Source of the DNA: Lepeophtheirus salmonis
Taxonomy: Eukaryota > Arthropoda > Copepoda > Siphonostomatoida > Caligidae
Reading direction: 5' to 3'
Assembly (NCBI RefSeq): GCF_016086655.4
Contig: NC_052136.2
Location: forward strand, 55,234,492-55,298,491
Length of the DNA: 64,000 nt
The position numbers and the translations under genes were made by a program. Positions 22,986 through 32,689 of this stretch are shown piece by piece; the stretch's first letter is position 1, and every line of letters starts with the position of its first letter. The notes under the pieces were generated by a model. That model did no database searches. It was not told the origin of the DNA and saw only the letters and a program-made list of their open reading frames with translations.

Positions 22986-23740
22986 TTAATCATTAATGTA
23001 TCCACCCTTAGCGGCAATAATAGCTTCCAAGAACATAAGGGAGTATGTACCCATAGATTTGGCTTTTTTTTTCTCCCTGACTCTCATATTTGCATTTGGT
23101 ATTTATCAAAACATATTTTTAGACTGCAATCAGTGTGAAATTTCCTTCAAAATGAGTGCCACTTCATTCCACATGACCTCTATTTGCAACAACTACAGCT
23201 CTCAGATGCTTCAGAACGCTTTACACGCTATACGGATGGTCTTCTCCTACAAGTTTCCCCATGCTGACACTATGGCGCCCTTCAAGCTGTTGACGCTGTG
23301 GTAGAAAGTCACACTAACCTTCCTTTCCAGAACAGACTATAAGGAGAAGTCCATTACATTGAGATCTGAGGAAGATGGGGGCATATGTCCTTGATCTAAA
23401 AATGATCGAAAGTGGTTTGGCACCACTCTTGCACAGACTTTGCAGTATATGAATTTGCTCCGTCCTGCTGGAAGCGGTAAGGCTCTACCCAGTGCTTTTC
23501 CTGGAACCAACGAAGTACTTGGGACTATAATACGTCCAGATAGACACGTTATTTACCTTCACACCCTCGGGAATGAAGATCAAGGGCGTTTTCATCCAGC
23601 AGGAGGTAACACCCGACTATACCATGATGGAGGGCAACTTTTGGCCCTGGACACGATCCGCATATATAGGGGAATGTCCTCAATGCTCAACCAGTACACG
23701 GTCGTTGTGACTTTTGTAAGTTTGATGCATCATAGAGGCC
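22986..23740 (-). pseudogene. Mariner-G transposase, catalytic part
   Basis: Minus-strand frames give EGVKVN, a broken VYLDVL, SQVLRWFQEKHWVEPYR and FQQDGANSYTAKSVQEWCQ, with the second catalytic aspartate intact. TTFDHF, then SSSDLNVMDFSLWSVLER (third aspartate retained), VNSLKGAIVSAWGNL and the C-terminal FLEAIIAAKGGYIND complete it, with a stop at 22986. The N-terminal DNA-binding domains and first aspartate are missing or unrecognisable beyond 23740. Frameshifts occur at 23.2, 23.4 and 23.5 kb. The long plus-strand open frames over this region are antisense shadows. Confidence 0.82.
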
Positions 23741-23748
23741 GTGTTTAA

Positions 23749-24157
23749 TGTATGTACGCAAGGGTTTGGCATTTTTTTCTTTCCCTTTTTGTCTGATGTT
23801 TGCATTTGCTAAATATTTTTAGCCCCAAATCCATATAAATACATTATAGATTGCTTCTTACATTTATATCCGTCAACATTTAAGGCAAGTATGGATGATT
23901 TTTTTTTTTTTTTCAAAATAAGTGGGAATGACAATTCATTTCTTCTAACAACTAATTTCTTATCTACCATTTCAATAACTTGTTAAGTTTTAAATCCTTA
24001 GGGAGATGCCACAAACTGCACTAAAATATTGTAAAAATTACCCATCATAATAACAGTAAAAGAATATTACATACAAATGGTTTTAAGATCAGAGCCAAAT
24101 AATGGTTCATAAATTAAAGGAGGGCTCAAAACTATATCAAACTATTTGTGAATCTCT
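23749..24157. other. AT-rich, no recognised feature
   Basis: I see nothing assignable. A poly-T tract lies near 23900. Confidence 0.5.
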
Positions 24158-24223
24158 ATTCTTGGGAAGGGAACAAGTACGTAAAAAGAGTGATGCTGAT
24201 TCTTGGGAAGGGAACAAGTACGT
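24158..24223 (+). repeat. Tandem duplication, 41-bp period
   Basis: ATTCTTGGGAAGGGAACAAG with its following ACGT recurs exactly 41 bases later (24158 and 24199). The copies are nearly identical over at least 25 bases, so the duplication is recent. Confidence 0.8.
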
Positions 24224-25141
24224 CAAAAGAAAAAAGAGTGGATTTCTTGATGAGTTATAAGAACTTTGAATATTATCTTCTCCCAACCTCAAGAAATCTC
24301 CGTTTCGAAATAAAGAAGCTCTGTGATTTAAAATGTTTCTTGTTTGAAGGAGAAACAAGGGCACATATGTACTTTTGATGCTTCCAAAATTTAACTTATA
24401 CTCGCTTTTTCAGTGTTCACTCCTCCAAATACGACACATTATAAACGAGAAAACCTTTTCATTTTGATGGGGTGAGCTTTTTAGGATTGATGATTTAATA
24501 TGCAATGTTTCTAGAAATAAATTGTGCATACACGTATACGTGTAAACTGTACAGTAGACGCATGATAGATGTGGTAATGTGTCTTATCGACACAGGAGTA
24601 AAACCTGCCTACGTTCTGGCTAGTTAAAAAGTGGGATTTGTATATATGTCACACACCCTCATATTACCTCTCAATTAATTTAATGAAACGTCATGACATT
24701 TAAGCTGCTCTCATCTCAATCATGACTAAATTGTCAGGATTACCGTGTAAATTGTTAGCATTCCAACAGATCATATTTTACACAACTTTACTTACAATAA
24801 GTGTCAGTCCTTGTTGGACTCAAATTGAGGATTGGTATGGGATGATTTCCTAACTAAATCTTTGCTAGGTACGCAATTAGATGTACATATTTTACTTCCT
24901 TTCTCTTTCTCTCAAAGAACATCAAACGGAATAAAAGATAGGGGATTGTAGCTAATCTAGTCAAACAAGTTAATAGATAATCTCCTCTAAAATATTCTTC
25001 AAATTACAAACCTTTTATATTAGGAATTTGTTCTACAAGATTGCTTTTGTTTCGATGTAAAAAACTTTAATTTAGTATTAGCAAGGTTTGATGGAATTAC
25101 TATATTTAATTTAACAGAGGATTTTATTTTCATCATATTTC
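24224..25141. other. Unassigned AT-rich sequence
   Basis: No coding, RNA or bounded repeat signal was recognised. Confidence 0.5.
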
Positions 25142-25327
25142 ATTTATTTTTAGTTTATGTTTTGGGTTGGAAGTGGTGTTTGTTTTAAGTCTTTTATATA
25201 AGTGTTCCCTTTGGGATTTTATTTTATTTCTAACATTTATTTTTAGTTTATGTTTTGGGATGGAAGTGGTGTTTGTTTTAAGTCTTTTATATAAGTGTTC
25301 CCTTTGGGATTTTATTTTATTTCTAAC
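25142..25327. repeat. 93-bp tandem duplication
   Basis: Two adjacent 93-bp units (25142-25234 and 25235-25327) differ at a single visible position (GGGTTGG versus GGGATGG near base 25 of the unit). Each starts ATTTATTTTTAGTTTATG. Because 93 is 31 codons, the minus-strand open frame across it stays open and repeats KSQREHLYKRLKTNTTS twice. The near-identity marks a recent event. I do not recognise the protein and do not call a gene. Confidence 0.85.
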
Positions 25328-27549
25328 AATGTGATGATTGCATTTTGATATGAAATATACCTCAACTTCTGGGGTATATGCTATACACACGGGTTGCTCC
25401 ATTAAATTGGAGTTTCCGTGACCTGTGGGCGACTATGTCGTCGCATATGGTCCAGAGGTTAGAATAGCAAAAAAAAAAGTTAATAACCATTTTAATGACG
25501 TCCCCATAAGTTTTAAATAAACATTGAAACTCCCACTAAATGTGATGAGTTTGTTTTATACATTCACAGATGAAGCAAATTCTCCGTTCCTTATTAAAAT
25601 ACCTGGCAGTAGCCTCGAGAGTCCCGGATAGTATTCTGTATTTAACCAATCTTTCGTTCGACGTCAAAAAACCTGTTTTTAATTACCTTACGACTTTCTT
25701 GGGTACGTTTTTTAATGCTGCGTCGTTCCGAATATTACATACATTTTCTAAAGTAGGCAGTACTTGTCTAAAATGGACGAAAGTGCACTCTCCTAAAATA
25801 TTTGTATCAAAAATAAAGGAATAAAAGACAAAAAATTCTCATGAAATTAAATTTTTTGATATTTAATTTTTAGAAAAAATATCAAAACTACCTATTCATT
25901 CACAGATTTTTTTTTTCTTTTTAAATATTAAATTTTCTAGTAAAAAGCAAAAGTTCTTTAATTTTTTTTTTTTTTTTTTGGGGGGTATTTTTTTCTCTCG
26001 ATAACTTGGAAAGTAATAATGATGTTTGATATTGGTGATCAGTATTATAGATCCAATAAGCCCATTCTCACAACCCTCCTTAGAGTTCTAAAATAATTAA
26101 GAAAAAGGTATCGAAAAATGTAACACCGGTTGCAATTGAATTCTTCATACTGAGCCTTACGACTTCTCAAATCTCTCCTCAATGAGTAAGTTTTTAATAC
26201 CGTTATATCCATTGACAGCAGCAAAACAAATCAATACTTGAAACGGTAATAGAGAAAAATTGACTAAATTATTTAAAAAGTATTGATTTTCCCAATATTT
26301 ATATTGGGAAACTAAAAAAAATCCGTTTTAATCCAATATCGTGAAGAAAAACTGACAATAATTATTGATTTTTTTTCACAATAATTCCCAATTATAATGT
26401 AAATTTTTTGGTTGTTATCTTTTTCAAGTTCCAGACAAAGGCTGTTAAATAATTCTCGTGTTTTTTCAATGATGGTTCTTATTTTAATTATTTGCTTTGT
26501 TTGATCGGGATGGTGAGAACATCTTTCCCTGAACAGTTTTTCTTGAAACAGAATAGAGGTAAAATGGTTAAGAACTAGTCCAAAAGTAGGTAAGTTGAGC
26601 AAAAAAAAAAAAAAAAAAAAATTAAGTTCCTCCCATCCAAAAAGGACTTCTAATGGAATATTACGCAGAGAGGCCAAAAAAACAAAGTAAATTGGTAGTG
26701 CTTAAGTCTCATAAAATGAGATTCAAATACAGCTATGTAATTTTTCCCCCGGTTGTTTATTATTATATACTTACTATTACTCGGATAGAGAGAGATAATA
26801 TATTTTTTTTTAAATGGCCAACAATGTTTAGGTCGAAAAATATCAGCTCTATTTACTTATGAGTAGAGTTGAGGGGATTGTATTGAAAAAAAGAGCCGAG
26901 GCGAAGTCAAAAGTGAGACATGGTTCACTTGAATTAAGAATCTTTTTAATATAAGATGTCTGTTATATTATTTTGAGGAAAGAAAATGAATTACTGCCAC
27001 AAAAAGGAGAACTTTCTACATATAAAATAGCATTAGTCTAGGGAAAATATTGCAATTATATTTAAATTTATATATTTTTACTTTATTTTACACTTTTTAA
27101 ACAATTTACAGCAAAGATAGGCAATAATGCATACTTCAGTGAGAGAAATTAACCTACCCACGACGACCTATTAAATAATGAACAAAAAAGAAAAAAGAGA
27201 ACACGCAACAACCGGTTTTTGTTTTTTTTAAACTTCTTTTTTCATTGCAAACTAATCAAATTAGTAGACGCCATAACAGTTTTTAACATGTTTTTGTGTG
27301 TTAGGGAAAAGTACATTCAAAAGGAAAAAAACACATTTATTATAGATATATTGTATATTATATATAGATATATAAGGGACAAAGTAATTTTGTGTTTCTC
27401 ACCTTTTTTTTAACTTAAATATATCTTGTTCATTATTGGTCACATTGGATCATACGATGATGTGTTTAAAGGTGTGTGTATATACTACAAACGCTTTTAG
27501 TACAGTATTGATCTTGGCCGGTTCAGTCTTGAATTATCGTACATTGAGT
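25328..27549. other. AT-rich stretch, no recognised gene
   Basis: Open frames at 25570-25824, 26312-26677 and 27219-27413 lack recognisable motifs and are not called. Long homopolymers occur near 25960 (T), 25979 (G) and 26600 (A). Confidence 0.5.
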
Positions 27550-28090
27550 ATGGAGGTCTCAAAGGAAGACGTTCACCATATTTTAACTTTTGACTACTTG
27601 AAAGGGAAAAACGCGTAATATTTGTGATATATACGGGGGCGATACACTTTCGGTTCGTGTTGCACAAAAGTGGTGCTAGAAAAAAAATTCACTCAAATAT
27701 GCCCTCTACTGTGCACAAGCTGAAGCTGGCGGTCTAATAGAAGCGGCCGGCATTATTGAAAAGGAGGCAATGAGACATCATCATGACAACTATAGGCGGA
27801 ACAAATCTTTGCACCAGAAGCTCCGAGACCTGGGATGGAAAGTTCTTATGCATCCCCCCTACAGTCTGGACCTGACACCAAGTGATCAACACCTATTCTT
27901 GTCTATGTCCAACGAGCTTGGGGGTACAAATTTGGCCTCAATAGAGGCATGTGAAAATTAGTTGTCTGGTACATTTACCATCTTTAGAGGGTCATTTATT
28001 TTATGCCACTCAAGCCCAGAGACGGGTAGAGACCCTTTTAAAAGACGCAAGGAGGAGATTAATAATATCGTCGTAAAAAGGAGCCACTGA
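27550..28090 (+). pseudogene. Mariner-H transposase, mauritiana-type, internally deleted
   Basis: From an ATG at 27550 it reads MEVSKEDVHHILTFDYLKGK, the N-terminal helix region. It then jumps to YGGDTLSVRVAQKW, the YGxxxxSxxTVxxWF motif. From about 27770 it continues HHDNYRRNKSLHQKLRDLGW, KVLMHPPYSLDLTPSDQHLF, then LSMSNELGGTNLASIEACEN. HHDN and LTPSD hold the second and third catalytic aspartates, but the spacing is 32 residues and not 34. The middle of the protein, including the first catalytic aspartate, is gone. Total length is about 180 codons against about 345. Stops at 27617 and 27959 break the frame. The DIRS-type element starts a few hundred bases further on. Confidence 0.88.
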
Positions 28091-28139
28091 AGTCTTTCGT
28101 TTTAAGAGAAGGGACTGAGGTCAAGACTACAACAATAGA

Positions 28140-28420
28140 GATATTGAACAATTCTCCTATCAAAATTATTTTACATAATGACAAAAACGATAAACCTCGT
28201 TTAAATGCCATGAGAAAGGCTTCAGGGTACAGGAAGATATCTTTTGGATCGGATTCGTTTGATTTACCATCTAACTCGTACCCTCCTGCTCGAAGTCTTA
28301 CACTTCCCCCACCCAAGAGGATGATGGGACCCCCAAGAGGTTTTGGAAGACCTTCAAGAGGGGGTATAGAAGAGGGAAGAAAAATTATTTTTCTTTTTTT
28401 AATGAGCATGTAATCCACAT
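28140..28420 (+). pseudogene. Possible gag/ORF1 scrap upstream of DIRS-type RT
   Basis: The frame at 28144-28413 includes LNAMRKASGYRKISFG, then a proline/arginine/glycine-rich tail (RMMGPPRGFGRPSRGG). Basic, glycine-arginine-rich C-termini are common in retrotransposon nucleocapsid-like proteins, and the position just upstream of the RT would fit. No zinc knuckle is present. The functional assignment is inference only. Confidence 0.3.
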
Positions 28421-28612
28421 ATACATTCATGATTTATTCCTCCTTTAGGAATATTTTTGAGATTGAAACTTTCAGTAAAGCAATTCAGAATTTGGATTTT
28501 TTTTTCTTACTTAATTTTTTTTTCCATCCATCCACTATGGGGTTGGACTAGTTTATATGGACATAATTGGAAAATTACGACTCAGAGTTAATCTATACTT
28601 AAAATTATTGAA

Positions 28613-29240
28613 GGTGGTTATAGACCACAATTTTTCACTAAAGAGTCTACTTTTTCACATGAAGGGGTAAATCCTCTTTTATGTTTGGAGGCCAAAGAAA
28701 CTATAAATAGGGAAGTGGTGGAACTGCTGCTATCTGGAGCTATTCAGAAGCTTACAAAGAGAAGTCGTCCCAGTCCTTTATTTCGGGAATTTTTGCAGCC
28801 CCTAAGAAAGATAATTCTCGATGGAGATTAATAGTTAACCTGAAGAGCTTTAATAAGCTTGTAGTTTGTTCTAAATTTAAAATAGACTCAGTTGATTCAT
28901 TTTTAAGCTCTTTAGATCTATCTGATAGATATTATTCTCTTAAAATTTTCCCTGATCATCGTTGTTTTTTCCAGACGTCAATGAAAGGATAATATTTATC
29001 ATTTTATGTTTTGAGCTGACATCAGCACCGATAATTTTCACTAAGCTTCTGAACCCTTTGATTTCATATTTAAGGTCACAACTTAAGATAAATTGTAGCA
29101 TCTATTTAGATGAGTTAATTTTGCAGGCATCTGCTGTTGTGCAAGCCTCATTTTCCTCGTATATAGTATTGGTATTATACATAATCCTGAGTTCCATGGT
29201 TAATTTGAAAAAGAGTTCTTGGACCCCCAGAAAATAACTT
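28613..29240 (+). pseudogene. DIRS-type reverse transcriptase
   Basis: Recovered frames read GGYRPQFFTKESTFSHEGVN, then REVVELLLSGAIQKLTKRSR, FFAAPKKDNSRWRLIVNLKS and FNKLVVCSKFKIDSVDSF. SSLDLSDRYYSLKIFPDHR follows. These match the N-terminal half of YR-retroelement reverse transcriptases: LLxxGAI, the PKKDxxWRxIxNLKxLN motif and the first catalytic aspartate block LDLxDxYxxxxI. Beyond 28980 the frame degenerates. The YxDD-like segment is seen only as CSIYLDELIL near 29095, a plausible YLDDxLI with D-to-E. Frameshifts occur near 28800 and 28980. Confidence 0.82.
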
Positions 29241-29608
29241 ATTCATTTGGGTTTGTCATGGGCCTCTTCATCTATGACGATTACCCTTTCTGAGGAGAAA
29301 GTGCAGAAGATCTGAGATCTTGCTGCAAAATTCGTTTAACAAATAACTGGATTAATCGAAAGTATAAAACTAGCATTCGAGTTGGTGGTGGACAAAGCTA
29401 GTGATAGCTCGTGCAGTGGTTCGAAGGGTAATTAACCCAACGTTAGAAATATTTACAGACGCTTCCTCATCAGGTTATGGGATTTCATTCTCAGATGGCT
29501 CTTTTGAACAAGGATGCTGGTCAAGGGATAAGCAGGTTCTTCACATTAAGGAGCTAGAAATGCTAGGGGTAGAGAAGGCGGTAGATATGTTTACATATCA
29601 TTCACATA

Positions 29609-30246
29609 CAGGGAGCGGGGATCAAATTGTCGCCAAAATATTTTTCTACAAAAAACAACACAAAATATACATTTTTTAACTTTTTTATTGAAAATCAAAA
29701 CTATGACTAAGATCTGGCCCACCTGCATCTTGTAGCTCCTGCACCTTAAATCCTCAGATACACAGGCCCTTATTGTATTCTCATGGCAGCCCAGATCCCT
29801 CGCCATGGCCTTCATGGACCTGGTAGGGTCATCCTCAACCATCTTCTTGACCTTGTCGACAAAGTCGGTGTACCTGACCTTCCTGTCGTCGCCCTCCTCC
29901 TTGGGTGCCCTCTTTATGGCAGCATCAACATCTCAGGTGTCTTCTAGCTTCTTACGGATAGGCTGAACAGTCCGTAAATTCACTTCTAAGGTTGAAGCAA
30001 TCGTTGAATTGGAGATTTCACCTCCATTATTAACCAATGCCATGACTAAGGCGGACCTCGAAAGCTCCTCTTTCCACTTATAGCTCTTTATTTCCTCATA
30101 TGATGACGGCATGATGCTAACTGAACTACATATTGTCAGCTGACAAGAATAGCTTTCCTATTTGGTAACCGGTTTTTTATTTGATAATGTTCAATCTTCA
30201 AGTTATCAAGGTTTAAAGTAGGCGACAATTTGATCCCCGCTCCCTG
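29609..30246 (-). mobile_element. Mariner-I, short element with perfect 26-bp TIRs
   Basis: A 638-bp mariner inserted in the DIRS-type RNase H. The left end starts CAGGGAGCGGGGATCAAATT and the right end is its exact inverted copy over 26 bases. TA lies at both borders (29607-29608 and 30247-30248). Because the flanking RNase H reads on across it, the insertion is younger than the host element. The perfect TIRs and clean target duplication make it one of the youngest insertions in the window. Confidence 0.95.
29650..30112 (-). pseudogene. Mariner-I transposase, DNA-binding domain only
   Basis: From ATG at 30112 (minus): MPSSYEEIKSYKWKEELSRS, LVMALVNNGGEISNSTIAST, LEVNLRTVQPIRKKLEDT. A single TGA at codon 60 is followed in the same frame by DVDAAIKRAPKEEGDDRKVR, DFVDKVKKMVEDDPTRSMK and ARDLGCHENTIRACVSEDL, ending CRSYKMQVGQIL before subterminal sequence. 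Both helix-turn-helix motifs are complete and the whole catalytic domain is deleted. Apart from the one stop, about 125 codons are open. A repressor-like DNA-binding product is conceivable but not shown. Confidence 0.88.
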
Positions 30247-30879
30247 TATATTAATTCATATTGATAATACAACGGCACTTTACTATTTTTAAAGTGAGAC
30301 GTCTGAACCATATAGCAGTAACAATGTGGAAATGTTTGATAATGAGAAAAATCTAGGTAGACTTTGTATGGATTCCTTCAAAGCAAAACATACAGGTGGA
30401 CTTTCTTTCTAGGCAGTCTCTGCAGACATGGGAATTCGGGTTGAAGGAAGAAGTTTTCAACCTAGTAATTGCTCGTTGGTTCCATCCCATGGTAGATGTC
30501 TTCATGTCAAAGAGTTTCCACTGGACTTCAAAATACGTATTGTGGGTGAGGGATGAACCAGTGGAGGCATTGGATGTGTTTTCCTTCAGTTGGAAGAATA
30601 AGTGGGTCTTCTTTCCGAAAGTCCCACTCCATGTGATAAACAGGTCGAAGGAACAGGACTGCTTCCCTGCGATTCTGATAAAGTCTAAATGGATGGGAGT
30701 GCAATGGTTCCTGCAACTACAACAAATATCGAAAGTTTCTCTACAATTGGGTTCATGAGAAGAATCCTATCGGTTCTAGAACCTAAGAATCTAATAGAAT
30801 TGAGGATTTTAGTAGCATGGTTGATTGATATAGGCCCCTATTTAATCAGGGCCTCAATGCTAATACAATTAATATAATT

Positions 30880-31470
30880 TTGTCAGATATTAGATCGTCG
30901 ACCAGAAAGACATATGCATCGGCCTTCAAATTTTTTTTAATGTTTCAAGAAAGGAAGTAATTCATTATTAGCCTCTCAGCCCATGTTTTCATATACTACA
31001 CTTACAACAACGAAAGTGACAATCGTTAACAATCAAGTAGATCCTCAAATTTTAACATGGGACAAGTTGTTAAAAAGATTTATGAAGGGAAACTTTGGAT
31101 GTCAACGTGTTGTTAACTAAATTGAAAGACTCGGGTGCTCCGAGTAATTTATCATATGAAATGTTATCAAAGAAGACCCTTACACTGGTGGTTTTGGCTA
31201 GTTTTGCTAGGGCAAGTTCACTAGTGTTATTAGGTTCGAGTTATAGAATAAATACATAGTTATGAATCTATTTTTCTTCCATTGTTAGGTCTAGAGGAGA
31301 ACTCAAGTATAGGATATTTATGGGGTGTAATTAATTTAGTACGGTTTTAGATGTAAGACTGGGCCCAGTAAGAAACATCATTGAAAATGTTTAGAAAACA
31401 AAGCAATTGAGGGGTTGTCATGATAAATTATTTTTGACTCTGAAAGGTGATTGTCGTCCCATTGTAGCTC
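30880..31470 (+). pseudogene. DIRS-type tyrosine recombinase, N-terminal part
   Basis: The recombinase integrates the circular cDNA of DIRS-like elements. Frames give DIRSSTRKTYASAFKFFLMF (core-binding domain helix), TLDVNVLLTKLKDSGAPSNL, SKKTLTLVVLASFARASSLV (first helices of the catalytic domain, with an arginine in the expected LVSxxRxxEL area), then TKQLRGCHDKLFLTLKGDC. This last segment corresponds to the TxxLRG...LFVS block that precedes the His-x-x-Arg motif. The sequence ends there at the mariner-C terminus, so the histidine, second arginine and nucleophilic tyrosine are missing. Several stops and frameshifts are present. Confidence 0.75.
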
Positions 31471-31563
31471 AGATATTATTTTTTTGCTTATTATTGAAAA
31501 TATAAAATTATTAATATATTTCTAAATCCATCTCTCGAGTCCACGTTTTGCTGTCCTACCCTG
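31471..31563. repeat. Mariner-C terminus truncating the DIRS-type element
   Basis: The reverse complement starts CAGGGTAGGACAGCAAAACG and matches the terminus at 15012 over about 90 bases. TA follows at 31564-31565. Nothing of the mariner transposase remains to the left: the sequence changes directly to DIRS recombinase. This suggests that a deletion or aberrant transposition joined the two. Confidence 0.8.
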
Positions 31564-31565
31564 TA

Positions 31566-31947
31566 TTATTAGACGAATTGTGCTTTTACATAATTTCAAA
31601 ACATTCTCAGTTTTGAATAATTTAAAATAAGACTTTAAGAATTAGATGTAATTATCATATTATTTAAAAAAAGGATACTGTATATTCTTATATCAATTAA
31701 AAAAATCGCGTTTTAATTATGTTAAAGATCTAAAAGTGATGCAGGCAGATTTAGTGTCATAAAAGAATTGTAAATTGGGACAAATTGGGCCGTTGGAACC
31801 GGAAAAAGCCAGTTATGTTGATGGATCCTGAATAACAACCACTAATATCCTTTGTATTGTTGAATTGTAAACCCCACAGGAGAGTACTGGGATGTGGATT
31901 TGCATGTTTCCCATGTATTTACAGAGGTGTTTGTAGAATTGAATATA
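31566..31947. other. AT-rich spacer
   Basis: No recognised feature. It starts just past the mariner-C end and stops at the Tc1 left terminus. Confidence 0.5.
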
Positions 31948-32670
31948 CACTTGTCCACAAAATTATTCATACTCCTGTTAATTTTTGTGATCAAACTAAT
32001 GGTGTTTGTCAGTTTTTTTCTATGAATCGTATGTACCAACAAGTGAAAGAAACTTTTGATTTCATGGACATTTTATTGATATTTGTCCATATGGATATTC
32101 AGTATGTCTGGATGAAGAAAGGAGAAGCGTACAAGCCGAAGAATACTGTCCCTGCCATGAAGCATGGTGATGGTGGCATATTGCTATGAGGACACTTTTC
32201 TTCTAGTGGCACAGGGAACCAGGTCAAGGTACCAGGAATCATGAAGAAGGAGGATTATATCAAGATCCTTGATTAAAACTTGAAGGAGTCTGCTGAGAAA
32301 CTCCAGCTTTGCCACAACTGGACGTACAAGGAGGATTATAATCCAAAACACATTGCTAAGGTAATGAAGATATGGTTCAAGGATAACAAAAATAATATTT
32401 TAGAATGGCCGAGTCAAAGTCCAACTTGAAACCTATTGAGAACTTGTGGCGAGGCTTGAAGGCAAAAGTGATGTCTGGGAAACCCGAACAACCTAGCCCA
32501 GCTTGAGGACTTTGCCAAGGAAGATTGGGTCAATATTTCACTGGATGCATGCATGAAGCTTAAGGAATTGTACAAAAATCGTCTAGAAGCAGTCATAAAA
32601 GACAAAGGGTATATTATTGAATATTAAAAATATATATTGAGATAGGGGTATGAATAATTATAAACATAGA
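31948..32670 (+). mobile_element. Tc1-type element, 5'-deleted transposase
   Basis: TA (31946-31947) is followed by CACTTGTCCACAAAATTATT, the left terminus. The inverted counterpart near 32647-32668 (GGGGTATGAATAATTA) matches only the inner part of that terminus; the outermost bases have diverged. The element is about 0.72 kb, against roughly 1.6 kb for complete Tc1 elements, because the first half of the transposase is deleted. Confidence 0.82.
32076..32627 (+). pseudogene. Tc1 transposase, C-terminal half
   Basis: Frames give IQYVWMKKGEAYKPKNTVPA, MKHGDGGILL, GHFSSSGTG, VPGIMKKEDYIKIL and NLKESAEKLQLCHNWTYKED. YNPKHIAKVMKIWFKDNKNN, ILEWPSQSP, PIENLW, LEDFAKEDWVNI and KNRLEAVIKDKGYIIEY with a stop at 32627 follow. 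The aspartate before NPKH (second catalytic residue of the DDE triad) and the glutamate in PIENLW (third) are present. The paired DNA-binding domain and first aspartate are deleted. In-frame stops and one frameshift near 32430 disable it. Confidence 0.88.
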
Positions 32671-32689
32671 ATTTTTTAGTTATCCATTC

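Larger units (their letters stand above)
29380..30890 (+). pseudogene. DIRS-type RNase H region, split by a mariner
   Basis: Before the insertion: INPTLEIFTDASSSGYGISF, GCWSRD and HIKELEMLGVEKAVDM. These hold the first RNase H aspartate and the catalytic glutamate in the ELxxLxV motif. After the insertion: IHIDNTTALYYF (third acidic block), then VDFVWIPSKQNIQVDFLSRQ (IPxxxNxxADxLSR motif). EVFNLVIARWFHPMVDVFMS and SFSWKNKWVFFPKVPLHVIN with LIKSKWMGVQWF then match the conserved DIRS/Ngaro segment after RNase H (VDLFAS, DAF, FPP, PxWPxQxW). The mariner at 29609-30246 sits between the two halves with an intact TA duplication. Confidence 0.88.
28613..31470 (+). mobile_element. DIRS/Ngaro-type tyrosine-recombinase retroelement (nested, broken)
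   Basis: A plus-strand retroelement with, in order, reverse transcriptase (28613-29240), RNase H (29380-29607, continuing at 30249-30760) and the first part of a tyrosine recombinase (30880-31470). The RT-RH-recombinase order and the RNase H signatures (FTDASSSGYG, DFLSR, VDVFMS, FPKVPL) are those of DIRS/Ngaro elements, which have no integrase. A 638-bp mariner (29609-30246) interrupts the RNase H. The recombinase stops where a mariner-C terminus (31471-31563) begins, so the 3' end, including the catalytic tyrosine, was lost. The terminal repeats typical of the order were not recognised. Confidence 0.85.

Noticed and set aside
23440..23748. 102-codon plus-strand open frame
   Set aside because: Antisense shadow of the mariner-G transposase, which carries the FQQDGA and DLNVMD motifs on the minus strand.
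25570..25824. 84-codon plus-strand open frame
   Set aside because: Both strands have protein-like patches, but no family is recognised and there are no supporting borders or neighbours.
28059..28430. 123-codon minus-strand open frame
   Set aside because: Antisense to the end of the mariner-H remnant and the possible gag scrap; no motif of its own.
15012..31563. The two inverted mariner-C termini treated as ends of one 16.5-kb composite element
   Set aside because: They face each other with the right polarity, but the interior is a patchwork of unrelated elements and only one side has mariner-C coding sequence. Two independent copies are simpler.
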